A program made the translations under genes and the position numbers. The notes beneath the pieces were generated by a model. It was not told the origin of the DNA, ran no database searches, and was given only the letters and a program-made list of their open reading frames with translations. From Pseudanabaena yagii GIHE-NHR1 (GTDB lineage Bacteria; Cyanobacteriota; Cyanobacteriia; Pseudanabaenales; Pseudanabaenaceae), in contig NZ_JAAVJL010000001.1 of NCBI RefSeq assembly GCF_012863495.1, positions 310,001 to 374,000 of the forward strand: a stretch of DNA of 64,000 nucleotides, read 5' to 3'. Numbering within the stretch: position 1 is the stretch's first letter; each line of letters begins with the position of its first letter. Positions 33,339 to 41,813 of this stretch are shown here, in pieces.

Positions 33339-33740
33339 TTATTTATCAGTAGGTCGATAAATGCGATTAATTGCTTCTAGCATTTGACTGTTAGAAACTA
33401 TTTGGCGACGTTGATCTAATTTAAACTTTTCAACGCGATCGCCCATAGTTTTCTCCGATGGTAAGCCCGTATCGTCAGAAATCTGCCAATTAAATAATCG
33501 ATCTAGTCCCTCTAAAGGCGCAAAAGAGACATTGGTATCGGTGAAGCGGAGCAACTGCATACTACCGCCCCCAACAGCAGGTGCATTGGTTTGCTGCATC
33601 TCTAATAAAATTTCCTGAGCAGGTGATAGGCTATTGGACTGCCCTCTGCCAATGCTGACTTGCGCGTTAGTATCCCCCACATTGATAGCAAACATACTGC
33701 TAGCGATCGCCAGCAACCCCAAAATTTTGTACGAAGCCAT
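33339..33740 (-). CDS. Hypothetical secreted protein
   Basis: 133 aa with a signal peptide (MASYKILGLLAIASSMFAIN ... TNAQV, cleavage ~27). The mature part has SPAQEILLEMQQTNAPAVGG, a predicted mixed region, then a charged helix VEKFKLDQRRQIVSNSQML and INRIYRPTDK. No family recognised. It is transcribed away from the small secreted genes and ends at a repeat element. Confidence 0.6.
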   Translation of the reverse strand: MASYKILGLLAIASSMFAINVGDTNAQVSIGRGQSNSLSPAQEILLEMQQTNAPAVGGGSMQLLRFTDTNVSFAPLEGLDRLFNWQISDDTGLPSEKTMGDRVEKFKLDQRRQIVSNSQMLEAINRIYRPTDK

Positions 33741-33861
33741 ATGAACCTTCCTAAGACTTTACATGGTGAACTACAACACGACATTACTTAGCCAGCTTTA
33801 TTAAAGCTAACATTAGCCGCAAATATTTACCGCCAAATGTCAGAAAGTTCACATAACATAA

Positions 33862-34012
33862 TTAACGTCAGTTCTGGCTAAGCTGGCAAATTTTAAGAAT
33901 CCAAAAGTAAAAGCCTTGCTATGCAAGGCTTTTACTTTTGGACTTTGAGAGAGGATTTGCTACGCAAACCCTCTCTCAAAGTCAGTTTCAAATTATCTCG
34001 AACTCGCGTTAA
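33862..34012. repeat. TTAACG...CGTTAA two-hairpin element, copy B (151 bp)
   Basis: Same length and spacing as copy A. First hairpin 33898-33944 (one mismatch, apex TTGC-TAT-GCAA); second 33941-33983 (one mismatch, apex TTGC-TAC-GCAA). The second stem nearly matches that of A (TTTGAGAGAGGATTTGC versus ...GGGTTTGC), while the first stem shares only its inner 11 bp with A. It lies about 130 bp upstream of tatC. Confidence 0.85.
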
Positions 34013-34145
34013 TTTGGGGACATCCTCGAAGGGTACGACTCTAAAATGCTTTTGGTTGCTATAGTATCGATAAGACTTCGATTATTTGATAGTTTGTTAA
34101 GCAATCGGGTGAAGTGATCGATAAGTAGATTTTAGTAATGACACC

Positions 34146-34973
34146 ATGCTAGAGACGGTAAGTGAAGCAGACCAACCCAAGGATTTTACAGACACAGCAA
34201 CCATTGAGGATGTAAGTGAGACAGCGATCGCTATTGCCGATCAACCATCTGATGATGACGCGCTTGACGAAATCGATGATGTAGAGATGTCTCTGTTTGA
34301 TCACCTCGAAGAATTGCGATCGCGGGTTTTTTATGCCCTGATTGCCGTTATCATCGGCGTGATTGGTTGCTTTGCAGTAGTTAACAAGATTGTTGCCTTA
34401 CTGGAAATTCCTGCACAGGGAGTGAAATTTCTCCAGCTTGCTCCAGGGGAATATTTCTTTGTATCAATTAAGGTTGCAGGCTATAGCGGACTTCTTGTTT
34501 CTAGTCCTGCCATCTTGTACCAAATTGTGCGCTTTATCTTGCCTGGACTGACGCGCAAGGAAAAACGAGCGATCGCGCCAATCGTATTTGGTTCCAGTAT
34601 TTTATTTGTCCTAGGCATAGTTTTTGCTTATCAGTTATTGATTCCTGCTGCACTCAACTTTTTTATTAGCTATGGCGGTGATGTTGTTGAGCAGTTTTGG
34701 TCAATTGATCGCTATTTTGAGTTTGTATTGTTATTGCTATTTAGCACAGGTTTAGCCTTTCAAATTCCCGTTATTCAGGCATTGTTGGCACTTACAGGTA
34801 TTGTCAACTCAGCGAGGATGCTGGCAGGTTGGCGTTATGTAGTGCTTGGGGCAGTTATCCTTGGTGCTGTGTTAACGCCTTCAACTGATCCGATGACACA
34901 GAGTTTACTTGCGGGTGCAGTTGGTATCCTATATTTTGGTGGTATTTTCTTAGTCAAAGCAATGGGAAAATAA
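34146..34973 (+). CDS. tatC: Sec-independent translocase subunit TatC
   Basis: 275 aa, six transmembrane helices. The twin-arginine receptor site is [20 protein letters not shown] (~45-64), with the conserved Glu, Leu-Arg pair. [20 protein letters not shown] and [19 protein letters not shown] and the [15 protein letters not shown] end are typical. The acidic N-terminal extension of ~45 residues is longer than in E. coli TatC. It inserts and recognises folded cargo with RR signal peptides in thylakoid and plasma membranes. A perfect 23-bp terminator follows. Confidence 0.95.
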   Translation: MLETVSEADQPKDFTDTATIEDVSETAIAIADQPSDDDALDEIDDVEMSLFDHLEELRSRVFYALIAVIIGVIGCFAVVNKIVALLEIPAQGVKFLQLAPGEYFFVSIKVAGYSGLLVSSPAILYQIVRFILPGLTRKEKRAIAPIVFGSSILFVLGIVFAYQLLIPAALNFFISYGGDVVEQFWSIDRYFEFVLLLLFSTGLAFQIPVIQALLALTGIVNSARMLAGWRYVVLGAVILGAVLTPSTDPMTQSLLAGAVGILYFGGIFLVKAMGK

Positions 34974-34997
34974 CATCTTGGTTAGCTAGATAAATCT

Positions 34998-35046
34998 CGC
35001 TATCTAAAAAAAAGGAGCGCATAGCGCTCCTTTTTTTTAGATAGCG
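34998..35046. terminator. Perfect 23-bp terminator, apex GCGC-ATA-GCGC
   Basis: Stem CGCTATCTAAAAAAAAGGAG plus CGC, loop ATA, 25 bp after tatC, with A- and T-runs for both directions (tatC and secA converge). Confidence 0.88.
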
Positions 35047-35064
35047 TTACTTCAAAATTAGCAT

Positions 35065-35109
35065 CGAAGAAAAGAGGAGCAGTGCATAGCACCGCTCCTC
35101 TTTTCTTCG
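35065..35109. terminator. 21-bp hairpin, apex GTGC-ATA-GCAC
   Basis: CGAAGAAAAGAGGAGCAGTGC with one mismatch in the stem, directly before the secA stop; the secA terminator on the minus strand. Confidence 0.8.
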
Positions 35110-35118
35110 ACTTAACAA

Positions 35119-37929
35119 CTATACAAACTCAGCTTCGATGGTTTCGGGTTGTTGCTTAGGGCGAGGATCAAACTCAAATAGTGAGTAGACCACATCGCGG
35201 CGGATTTGGGTCATCATATCAAGGAAGATTTCGTAACCTTCACTCTTGTATTCGATCAAAGGATCTTTTTGTCCATAGCCACGTAGACCAACAGACTCTC
35301 GTAAAGCTTCCATCGCTTGGAGGTGATCGCGCCAGAGTGAGTCAATCCGTTGCAAGATAAAGAATCGTTCGGCTTGGCGCATTAAACCTGCTTGTAATGC
35401 TTCTACCTGTGCTTCTTTGATTTCGTAAGCACGACGGACTTCTTCTCGGAGGAAGGCTTGCATTTCAGGCAAGAACATATCATCTAGTTGCTCTGGCTCA
35501 AGGTCTTGGAGGAGATTTACAAATTCTCTGACCTTTTTTACCATAGCTGTAAGGTTCCATTCTTCGGGAGGAAGCTCTGGGTTGACGTAGGCATTGACGA
35601 TATCATCCATCGTGCGCTCAGCATACTCGATTACGCGATCGCGTAGGTTTTCACCCTCTAGCACCCGACGACGCTCGGCGTAAATCGCACGACGCTGATT
35701 GTTCATCACTTCATCGTACTCAAACACTTGCTTCCGAATGTCGTAGTAGTAAGTTTCGACTTTCTTCTGAGCATTTTCGAGAGCGCTGGTGAGCATTCCT
35801 GAACTGATGGGCATATCTTCTTCGACGCGGAAGGCATTCATCAAACCTGCCACGCGATCGCCTGCAAAAATCCGCATCAAGTTGTCTTCGAGGCTGAGGA
35901 AAAATCTCGTTGAGCCGGGGTCACCTTGGCGACCACAACGACCGCGCAATTGGTTATCAACACGACGGGATTCATGGCGTTCAGTACCGATCACATGTAA
36001 GCCACCAAGTTTAGTTACCTCTTCATGTTCAGCATCGGTGACAGCTTCGTATTCACGCTTAATTAACGTAAAGGCATCACGCAGCTTTTGAATGACTGGA
36101 TCATCGGTAGGTGCTTTTTCAGAAGCTACGGCTAGCATATCTTCAGCTTCTAACTCGGACTGACTCATTCTGCCTAATTTCTCGACAGCAAATTCGACCG
36201 CGTCCTTGAGTTGGGCTTGGGCATCCTTAGAAAGTTCACAGGGGAATAGACTATCGGAAACTTTCCAAGTCTTCTTCTTTTTACCTTCGCTCGTACTACC
36301 AAAACCTTGACCCTTTTGAGGGCGATCGCTAAACATGCGTTGACCTTCATTGGTAAAGTCGTCATCATCTTCAGGACGTACAATCTGCGGCATGAAATTT
36401 TCCCGCACCTTCAAACGCGCCATATAGTCAGCATTACCACCAAGAATGATGTCTGTACCACGACCAGCCATGTTCGTGGCGATCGTCACCGATCCTTTAC
36501 GACCTGCCTGAGCCACGATTTCTGCTTCCCGTTCCACATTTTCAGGCTTCGCATTCAGCAAGTTGTGAGGAATTTCTTTCTCACTTAACAGACGCGAGAG
36601 AACTTCCGATTTCTCAACACTAGTAGTTCCCACAAGAACAGGTCGCCCTGTTTCATGCATTTCACGACATTCTTCAGCAACGGCGCGCCATTTTGCTGCT
36701 TCGGTTTTGTAAACCACGTCCGACCAGTCACCCCGTCCACTCTTTCGATTAGTGGGCATAGTAGTCACTTCGAGGTTATAGATTTTGCCAAGCTCGGCTT
36801 CTTCAGTTTTCGCAGTACCTGTCATTCCCCCCAATTTGGGATAAAGCAGGAAGAAGTTTTGATAGGTGATGGTCGCGAGGGTTTGGGTTTCATTTTCGAT
36901 CGGTACGCCTTCCTTAGCTTCGATCGCTTGATGCAAACCATCACTCCAACGACGACCGGGCATGACGCGCCCTGTGAACTCGTCCACAATAATTACTTCC
37001 CCGTCACGAACAATGTAATTTACGTCCCGCAGGAATAGTTCCTTAGCTTTAAGTGCATTAAATACATAGTGTGCCCAAGGATCTTGCTGGTCAAATAAAT
37101 CCTTAACCCCTAGTAAATTTTCAGCAAGTTCAAACCCTTCATCGGTCATGACTACGTTACGTTGCTTTTCATCAACTTCGTAGTGGGTTTCCTTTTCTAA
37201 TTGTGCAGCGATCGTCACCGCGCCCAAATATTTCTCGGTAGGACGCTCTACCATACCCGAAATAATCAGTGGTGTACGGGCTTCGTCAATCAGGATTGAG
37301 TCTACTTCGTCAATAACACAAAAGTTAAAGGGACGTTGCACCACTTCTTCGATGCTGGTTGCCATGTTATCGCGCAGGTAGTCAAAGCCCAATTCGCTAT
37401 TGGTGGCGTAGGTGATATCACAGTTATAGTTTTTGCGACGCTCGATTGGCTCCATTGAGTTTTGGATCAAGCCAACTGACATTCCCAAAAATCGATGGAC
37501 TTGTCCCATCCATTCCGCGTCACGACGTGCAAGGTAGTCATTAACTGTAACGACATGGACACCCTTACCTGTAAGGGCATTAAGATAGCTAGGCAATGTT
37601 GCCACAAGGGTTTTACCTTCCCCTGTTTTCATTTCCGCGATTTCACCACGGTGCAAAACCATGCCACCAAGCATTTGTACATCGTAATGCCGCAATCCTA
37701 AAACGCGCGTAGCAGCTTCACGCACGACAGCAAAGGCTTCGGGCAATAAATCGTCAAGGGTTTCACCTTTTTCTATGCGTTGTTTAAACTCTCCCGTTTT
37801 TGCTTGCAATTCGCGATCACTTAGCGCCGCTAACTCTGGGGCAAGGGAGTTGATGAGTGCCACGTCGGGACGGAGTTTGTCGAGTTTGCGCTTGTTAGGA
37901 TCGCCAATCAGGTTTTTTAGGTTAAACAT
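35119..37929 (-). CDS. secA: Preprotein translocase ATPase SecA
   Basis: 936 aa. DEAD-like motor: Walker [17 protein letters not shown] (~98), [38 protein letters not shown], then [13 protein letters not shown] in the second RecA domain and [16 protein letters not shown] in the helical scaffold. The ~100-residue acidic and basic insert after [16 protein letters not shown] is typical of cyanobacterial SecA. The C-terminal zinc-binding CxCxSG tail is absent and the protein ends [13 protein letters not shown]. It drives Sec-dependent export and thylakoid import. Confidence 0.97.
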   Translation of the reverse strand: MFNLKNLIGDPNKRKLDKLRPDVALINSLAPELAALSDRELQAKTGEFKQRIEKGETLDDLLPEAFAVVREAATRVLGLRHYDVQMLGGMVLHRGEIAEMKTGEGKTLVATLPSYLNALTGKGVHVVTVNDYLARRDAEWMGQVHRFLGMSVGLIQNSMEPIERRKNYNCDITYATNSELGFDYLRDNMATSIEEVVQRPFNFCVIDEVDSILIDEARTPLIISGMVERPTEKYLGAVTIAAQLEKETHYEVDEKQRNVVMTDEGFELAENLLGVKDLFDQQDPWAHYVFNALKAKELFLRDVNYIVRDGEVIIVDEFTGRVMPGRRWSDGLHQAIEAKEGVPIENETQTLATITYQNFFLLYPKLGGMTGTAKTEEAELGKIYNLEVTTMPTNRKSGRGDWSDVVYKTEAAKWRAVAEECREMHETGRPVLVGTTSVEKSEVLSRLLSEKEIPHNLLNAKPENVEREAEIVAQAGRKGSVTIATNMAGRGTDIILGGNADYMARLKVRENFMPQIVRPEDDDDFTNEGQRMFSDRPQKGQGFGSTSEGKKKKTWKVSDSLFPCELSKDAQAQLKDAVEFAVEKLGRMSQSELEAEDMLAVASEKAPTDDPVIQKLRDAFTLIKREYEAVTDAEHEEVTKLGGLHVIGTERHESRRVDNQLRGRCGRQGDPGSTRFFLSLEDNLMRIFAGDRVAGLMNAFRVEEDMPISSGMLTSALENAQKKVETYYYDIRKQVFEYDEVMNNQRRAIYAERRRVLEGENLRDRVIEYAERTMDDIVNAYVNPELPPEEWNLTAMVKKVREFVNLLQDLEPEQLDDMFLPEMQAFLREEVRRAYEIKEAQVEALQAGLMRQAERFFILQRIDSLWRDHLQAMEALRESVGLRGYGQKDPLIEYKSEGYEIFLDMMTQIRRDVVYSLFEFDPRPKQQPETIEAEFV

Positions 37930-38201
37930 AGCTACCGAATGCAGTTAAAACGGGGATTTAAAAACGGGGAATTGCGCCAAATGTGATATTTAATCTGATT
38001 TTGGACTACCAGTATATATTACCCGACTGTTGAGAATACAAGCTTCGGTTATCCGAAGCGATCACTAAAGCAGTAACAAATTCTACCTAAAGCTAGACTA
38101 TTGCCCCACTTAGCGATCGCATTTTTTTCAAAAAATCACATTTCTTATCGTTTAATGGCTACTTAGGTTTTTGCGGATAAAAATGTCCCCCGAAGTTATC
38201 T
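37930..38201. other. secA upstream region
   Basis: About 270 bp with no coding frame. It holds the secA promoter, a small hairpin CTTCGGTTATCCGAAG near 38042, and one HIP1-like GCGATCGC at about 38113. Confidence 0.5.
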
Positions 38202-38372
38202 AGCTTCGACTCCGCTCAGCTATAGTTGTTTTAAATAATTTGCAGAGGGGCTTCGACTCCGCTCAGCCATCGGTGTAAGCTAGCTGAGCAAAGTCGAAGC
38301 TGTAGTTCTTATTTGAATTATCTATAACGTTCGACTTCGCTCAGCTAACGTTGGCTGAGCGAAGTCGAAGCC
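38202..38372. repeat. Cluster of REP-like GCTTCGACTTCGCTCAGC repeats
   Basis: Three copies: a single arm (38202-38220), a loose inverted pair (38249-38300) and a tight pair GTTCGACTTCGCTCAGC / GGCTGAGCGAAGTCGAAGCC (38329-38372). Some read CTCCGCTC or GCAAAGTC instead of CTTCGCTC, so copies have drifted. This palindromic unit is common between genes in many cyanobacteria, as far as I recall. Confidence 0.8.
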
Positions 38373-38495
38373 ACAGGTACTTTAATTAATAGCAAGTCCC
38401 TTAACAAAGGCGATCAAACATTTGCAGATTGAAATTTTTTTGAGGGGGGTTAAACACTGTGGCGCAAATGATTGTCCCCTAATCAAACTTCACCA

Positions 38496-39875
38496 CTAAT
38501 TGAGGTACTTAGCAACCTCATCAACTGTGATTGGTTCATTGGATGTACTGGGGACATCGACAACGATCAGAAATCCTTCAACTTTACCTTTGCCGACGGT
38601 ATTTAAAGCATCAAGAATCTTGGGCATATCTGCCTTGATCAAACTTCCGCGCTGATCATAAAGTTCTAGAGCCGAGAGACAGCCTAAAGTCGCATTCCAA
38701 TCAAAATATTTTGCCTTGACCACTTTATCTTTATTACGGAAGAAGTCGATCGCTGCACCACTGCCATGAATGCGAAATAGCGATCGCCCGACATTACCTG
38801 CCCAATAGCTTTGGAGAATGGGTTGATAGTTGCGCCATGTGGGAGGGAGGAGTGCTTGATAGGATTGGAGATTACCCGTGAATTTTCCTTTTTGATTGGG
38901 TAAAAAAGCCTGTACCCCATCCTCAAAAGGCATAAATAGATTCACCAATGAAAATTGTCCATAGGCGTGAAACAATTCATCATCGGGTTGCAAGGAGACT
39001 CCTTCCATGCGATAAATACCCTGCGGTGTGCGTCCATTGGTAAAGTACCAATCGAGATTTCGCAAGGATTGCAGTAATAGAGGAACTGACCAAAGTTGTT
39101 TACCTCGTTTTAGGAATTTCCCATTGCTATCCTTGACTATTGCTAAACATAAAACCTCGCGATTGGGACGGCAAAGAACATACATATGGGACTGTTGTGG
39201 CGCAATTTGCCATTTCAACAAATCCGCAAGATTGGGCATTGTGGAGCCTTGATTAGAGTTATCATTGCGGGCAGTTTGGATGGTTGCTCGTAAATGTAAG
39301 TCCTGCTGCCAATTGGGAAAACGTTGCTGAATTTTGAGAATGAGTTTGTCAAGCTGTGCCTTGCTAAGACTTTGAGCAGGATCGGTGGATTTAGCTAAAG
39401 CTGATAGTGATAGTGCTATCCATTGGGAATCGCTACTTTCATTGACTGTGCGGACAAAGTAGGGTTTGAGCTTGCCATATACCGCAGGTTTGAGGGTATA
39501 TAGCTGCATCCCTACCTGCATTGCCGTATCGATGATGCCCTTTTGCGGATCGGTGAGATTCGGAGCCGTTGTCATCTGCAAAACATTGGCTAAGGCTTGT
39601 AAGGCATAGGTTTCTTCAGGTGCTAATACACCGATCGCCCATAGCGAGTCTTGCCAATGCTCAGAGTTACTGTCAATAATCGGATATTTTTTGAGATCAA
39701 ATCTACTAGGATGCGCCTTTTGCTGTTGGTCTTGAATTTGGGCATTTCTGGCTGTCTCAGTGGCTTTGGGCTGATAGGAACGGATCGGCGGAGTCTGCGC
39801 CTTCGCCATTTGAGGTGAGGTAGAGGCGACAAAAAAGGCGATCGCTGCCAAAGCACTAGACATGAATTGATACAT
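38496..39875 (-). CDS. Secreted protein with possible L,D-transpeptidase-like site
   Basis: 459 aa. Signal peptide MYQFMSSALAAIAFFVASTS with cleavage near AKAQT. The N-terminal half is helical (YALQALANVLQMTTAP, LSLSALAKSTDPAQS). The C-terminal half resembles conserved bacterial hypothetical proteins and contains FRIHGSGAAIDFF (~370) and WNATLGCLSALELYD (~400). The spacing of HG...GC recalls the L,D-transpeptidase (YkuD) catalytic motif HG-x-...-S-x-GC-(I/V)-R, but the Arg is absent, so the assignment is tentative. If correct it would modify peptidoglycan in the periplasm. Confidence 0.6.
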   Translation of the reverse strand: MYQFMSSALAAIAFFVASTSPQMAKAQTPPIRSYQPKATETARNAQIQDQQQKAHPSRFDLKKYPIIDSNSEHWQDSLWAIGVLAPEETYALQALANVLQMTTAPNLTDPQKGIIDTAMQVGMQLYTLKPAVYGKLKPYFVRTVNESSDSQWIALSLSALAKSTDPAQSLSKAQLDKLILKIQQRFPNWQQDLHLRATIQTARNDNSNQGSTMPNLADLLKWQIAPQQSHMYVLCRPNREVLCLAIVKDSNGKFLKRGKQLWSVPLLLQSLRNLDWYFTNGRTPQGIYRMEGVSLQPDDELFHAYGQFSLVNLFMPFEDGVQAFLPNQKGKFTGNLQSYQALLPPTWRNYQPILQSYWAGNVGRSLFRIHGSGAAIDFFRNKDKVVKAKYFDWNATLGCLSALELYDQRGSLIKADMPKILDALNTVGKGKVEGFLIVVDVPSTSNEPITVDEVAKYLN

Positions 39876-39952
39876 AGTTTCTCGAACCGCGCAATGTTCG
39901 TGTAATGTATCACAAACTTTTTTTCTAAAAAATAAAGAGATTACTTAATAGA

Positions 39953-40031
39953 TGATTTTGCCTACGGCAAAATCAAATCCCAAAATCTTGAATATGTCTT
40001 GCTTTAGAAATGAGTATGTACTCATTTCTAA
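39953..40031. repeat. Two-hairpin repeat, TTGCCTACGGCAA / ATGAGTAT type (copy 2)
   Basis: GATTTTGCC-TAC-GGCAAAATC (39954-39974) is followed by a 13-bp hairpin TTAGAAATGAGTA / TACTCATTTCTAA (40004-40031). It has the same order and inner motifs as copy 1 at 7083-7174 with different outer arms. Confidence 0.7.
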
Positions 40032-40045
40032 AATGTTATGTTGAG

Positions 40046-40090
40046 TATGGAGCTAAGGGAACTTGAATCCCTGCCCCCCTCAATTCCATT
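40046..40090. repeat. Direct repeat of tRNA-Ala 3' end (probable distal att site)
   Basis: 45 bp matching 41342-41386 with three mismatches. It covers the acceptor 3' strand, T-arm, variable loop and part of the anticodon arm of tRNA-Ala(GGC). This is the structure left by integration at a tRNA 3' end. Confidence 0.88.
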
Positions 40091-40217
40091 TAGTAATTGT
40101 TTGCAATCCTAATTTATGAAAATGCCTTAAAGCCATCACACAGTAAGCTTTATAGCTCTGTAATCATATAACCAATAAGTAGGCTAAATCAACTTTAGCA
40201 TAGGTATTAGGCTAAAT

Positions 40218-40775
40218 TTATCTCCTATCACGAATTAAATCTTCTGCTACCTTTTCCCATACCCATTGTTCACTTTTACCTTTATTTCGATTAGCTTCAC
40301 CATCAAATAGTCTAAGTGCTAGATCCCTATTCCCATTTACTAAACTAGACACCTGAATAGGTATATACGTTGGTGAAACTATATTTGTGCTTACAGTTAG
40401 CTCTAAATGTCTTTTTCCTAGATCTCTAGCCATTGATACATAATTACCCTCTTGCACCTCTACTTTTTCTTGCACAGATGCAAAAGGAGGAGGGTTAAAC
40501 GGTTTAGGCTTTACTGGACTAGGATTTAGATCTGTACCTGATTCAGGATTGTTATTGCTGTTATTGCTGCCTTTTCTCTGTAGCTGTATTCCGTAGCTAG
40601 CAGCTAGCTGTAGAGCCATTGCACTTAATAGCCTATCCCATTCAAATTTGTATCCCCTAATCCCTAAAGCTATTAACAGGACTACAGCACCTGACGCTAA
40701 TCCTAAAAGGATCGATAAAAGCAAAAGCCTAAAGCTAAAAGCCTTTTGCTTTGTCTTACCTCTATTTCTTTTCAC
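40218..40775 (-). CDS. Island membrane-anchored hypothetical protein
   Basis: 185 aa. A strongly basic start (MKRNRGKTKQKAFSF) is followed by a transmembrane segment (~17-39) and a possible second hydrophobic stretch. A low-complexity Asn/Pro linker (NNSNNNPESGTDLNPSPVKP) leads to a C-terminal soluble domain (ELTVSTNIVSPTYIPIQVSS, then GEANRNKGKSEQWVWEKVAE). No known family. It is last of the three island genes on its strand. Confidence 0.6.
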   Translation of the reverse strand: MKRNRGKTKQKAFSFRLLLLSILLGLASGAVVLLIALGIRGYKFEWDRLLSAMALQLAASYGIQLQRKGSNNSNNNPESGTDLNPSPVKPKPFNPPPFASVQEKVEVQEGNYVSMARDLGKRHLELTVSTNIVSPTYIPIQVSSLVNGNRDLALRLFDGEANRNKGKSEQWVWEKVAEDLIRDRR

Positions 40776-40877
40776 TTGATTATTTTTAAAAACTCACTTA
40801 ACTATCACTATATCTAGTTTTGTGCTGATTTATGTTTATCAATTATTTCTTTGATAAATGGTTCTAAAGAAATAGGG

Positions 40878-41051
40878 TCACAGATACCTACCAGTATCCT
40901 TATCGCGATTATTGCGTCTATAAGTCGTTTTAGGTGGACTAGGTATAAACCAGCATCTAACCTGTCTTCTTTGTTTAGGAGTCAGAACTAAGTACACGCT
41001 TATAGCTATTAGCAACAAGCTTACAAAAAATACGGTTAATCCAGTGATCAT
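40878..41051 (-). CDS. Island 57-aa single-pass membrane protein
   Basis: Short frame starting MITGLTVFFVSLLLIAISVY, a single hydrophobic helix, then a basic tail LTPKQRRQVRCWFIPSPPKT and YRRNNRDKDTGRYL. Its ATG overlaps the stop of the upstream 50-aa gene (ATGA), which is strong support for translation. Small membrane proteins of this form occur in phage-derived and satellite elements; its role is unknown. Confidence 0.55.
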   Translation of the reverse strand: MITGLTVFFVSLLLIAISVYLVLTPKQRRQVRCWFIPSPPKTTYRRNNRDKDTGRYL

Positions 41052-41200
41052 TTATCCAATCCCTTGCTAGTTCTGTAGCTATCAATAATTTCTTTTTCGG
41101 TAAGAGTCAGAAAGTATTTGTATTCTCTCTTTTCACCGTCAAGTGGTTTCATACCAGCGTTTTCACGCTTACCACCTCTAGTATTTACCTTTTCACTCAT
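41048..41200 (-). CDS. Island 50-aa basic protein with RGGKRENAG motif
   Basis: Reads MSEKVNTRGGKRENAGMKPL, then DGEKREYKYFLTLTEKEIID. The RGGKR-x-x-AG-x-KPL opening is common in small proteins of plasmids, phages and integrated elements, where it precedes a short DNA-binding helix; the role is unproven. Its stop overlaps the start of the membrane protein gene (ATGA). First gene of the island operon. Confidence 0.55.
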   Translation of the reverse strand: MSEKVNTRGGKRENAGMKPLDGEKREYKYFLTLTEKEIIDSYRTSKGLDK

Positions 41201-41343
41201 AATTAACTGAAAGTGAAATATAAGCAAATAGCTCCATTGTTGTTTTTGATAGTCATAATCTAGAGATAGTCGTATGGTTTAACAACTACTCACTGATTAA
41301 GGCTAATTAAGGGCTAATTGCTTTACTTAAAAGCTGCAACCTA

Positions 41344-41416
41344 TGGAGCTAAGGGAACTCGAATCCCTGACCCCCTCAATGCCATTGAGGTGCGCTACCA
41401 ACTGCGCTATAGCCCC
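41344..41416 (-). tRNA. tRNA-Ala(GGC)
   Basis: 73 nt. The acceptor GGGGCTA pairs with TAGCTCC, the D-stem is GCGC/GCGC, the anticodon stem CCTCA/TGAGG encloses ATGGCAT (GGC), and the T-arm is AGGGA-TTCGAGT-TCCCT. The discriminator is A and CCA is not encoded. It is the integration target of the small island on its 3' side. Confidence 0.95.
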
Positions 41417-41511
41417 GAAATTTGATTTAGATGCTAATCAATTTATTAGCTTGTCTATAATCGCTCAAATTGGATTTTATGTCAAATGCGATCGCCTAAA
41501 AATTGCAAATC

Positions 41512-41566
41512 AAACCCCAAATAAGTGAAAGCGGCACTTCGTGCCGCCTTCACTTATTTGGGGTTT
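41512..41566. repeat. 26-bp hairpin, apex GCAC-TTC-GTGC
   Basis: AAACCCCAAATAAGTGAAAG plus CGGCAC, loop TTC, one mismatch in the stem. No gene ends here, so it is not an evident terminator. Confidence 0.85.
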
Positions 41567-41591
41567 ATGTCCTAAGCAATCCTTACATTGC

Positions 41592-41682
41592 TATAGCAGT
41601 CCTAAATCATTCGTAGATTTTTGGGTTTGTGGAAGCGCACCCCTTCGGGGTGCGCTTCCACAAACCATTTAGGATTGCTATA
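41592..41682. mobile_element. TATAGCAATCC MITE-like element, copy B (inverted)
   Basis: 91 bp, reverse orientation to copy A: TATAGCAGTCCTAAAT at the left and ATTTAGGATTGCTATA at the right. The 18-bp hairpin TTTGTGGAAGCGCACCCC is identical to that of copy A, and the flank CGTAGATTTTTGGG matches the A copy's CTCAAAAATCTAC when inverted. Confidence 0.88.
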
Positions 41683-41724
41683 TTGCCAAAATGATTGGCA
41701 TTGTTAAGGGACATACAGGAAAAT

Positions 41725-41777
41725 AAGGAACCGATTTTTGTGGCATGGCTTCGCCGAGCCATATAAATCGGTTCCTT
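41725..41777. repeat. Inverted repeat AAGGAACCGATTT with GGC-TTCG centre
   Basis: A 13-bp outer stem around an imperfect inner hairpin GGCATGGCTTCGCCGAGCC. The CGGTTCC arm is shared with the hairpin at 11767. It lies 36 bp before the TPR gene. Confidence 0.75.
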
Positions 41778-41813
41778 GCGAACTAAACCTAAATAAAATA
41801 AAAAAACAAACAT

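Larger units (their letters stand above)
40046..41386. mobile_element. 1.3-kb tRNA-Ala-associated genomic island
   Basis: Bounded by the 45-bp direct repeats at 40046-40090 and 41342-41386, with the intact tRNA at the right end and the island downstream of its 3' end, as expected for tyrosine-integrase targets. It holds three minus-strand genes (51, 58 and 186 codons including stops) and no integrase. HIP1 sites appear to be absent between 40100 and 41340, whereas they are common elsewhere, which supports foreign origin. Confidence 0.75.

Noticed and set aside
35789-37701. Plus-strand frames opposite secA
   Set aside because: Shadows; secA is full length and conserved.
40830-40877. Possible fourth small gene in the tRNA-Ala island
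   Set aside because: The only frames here stop within a few codons.
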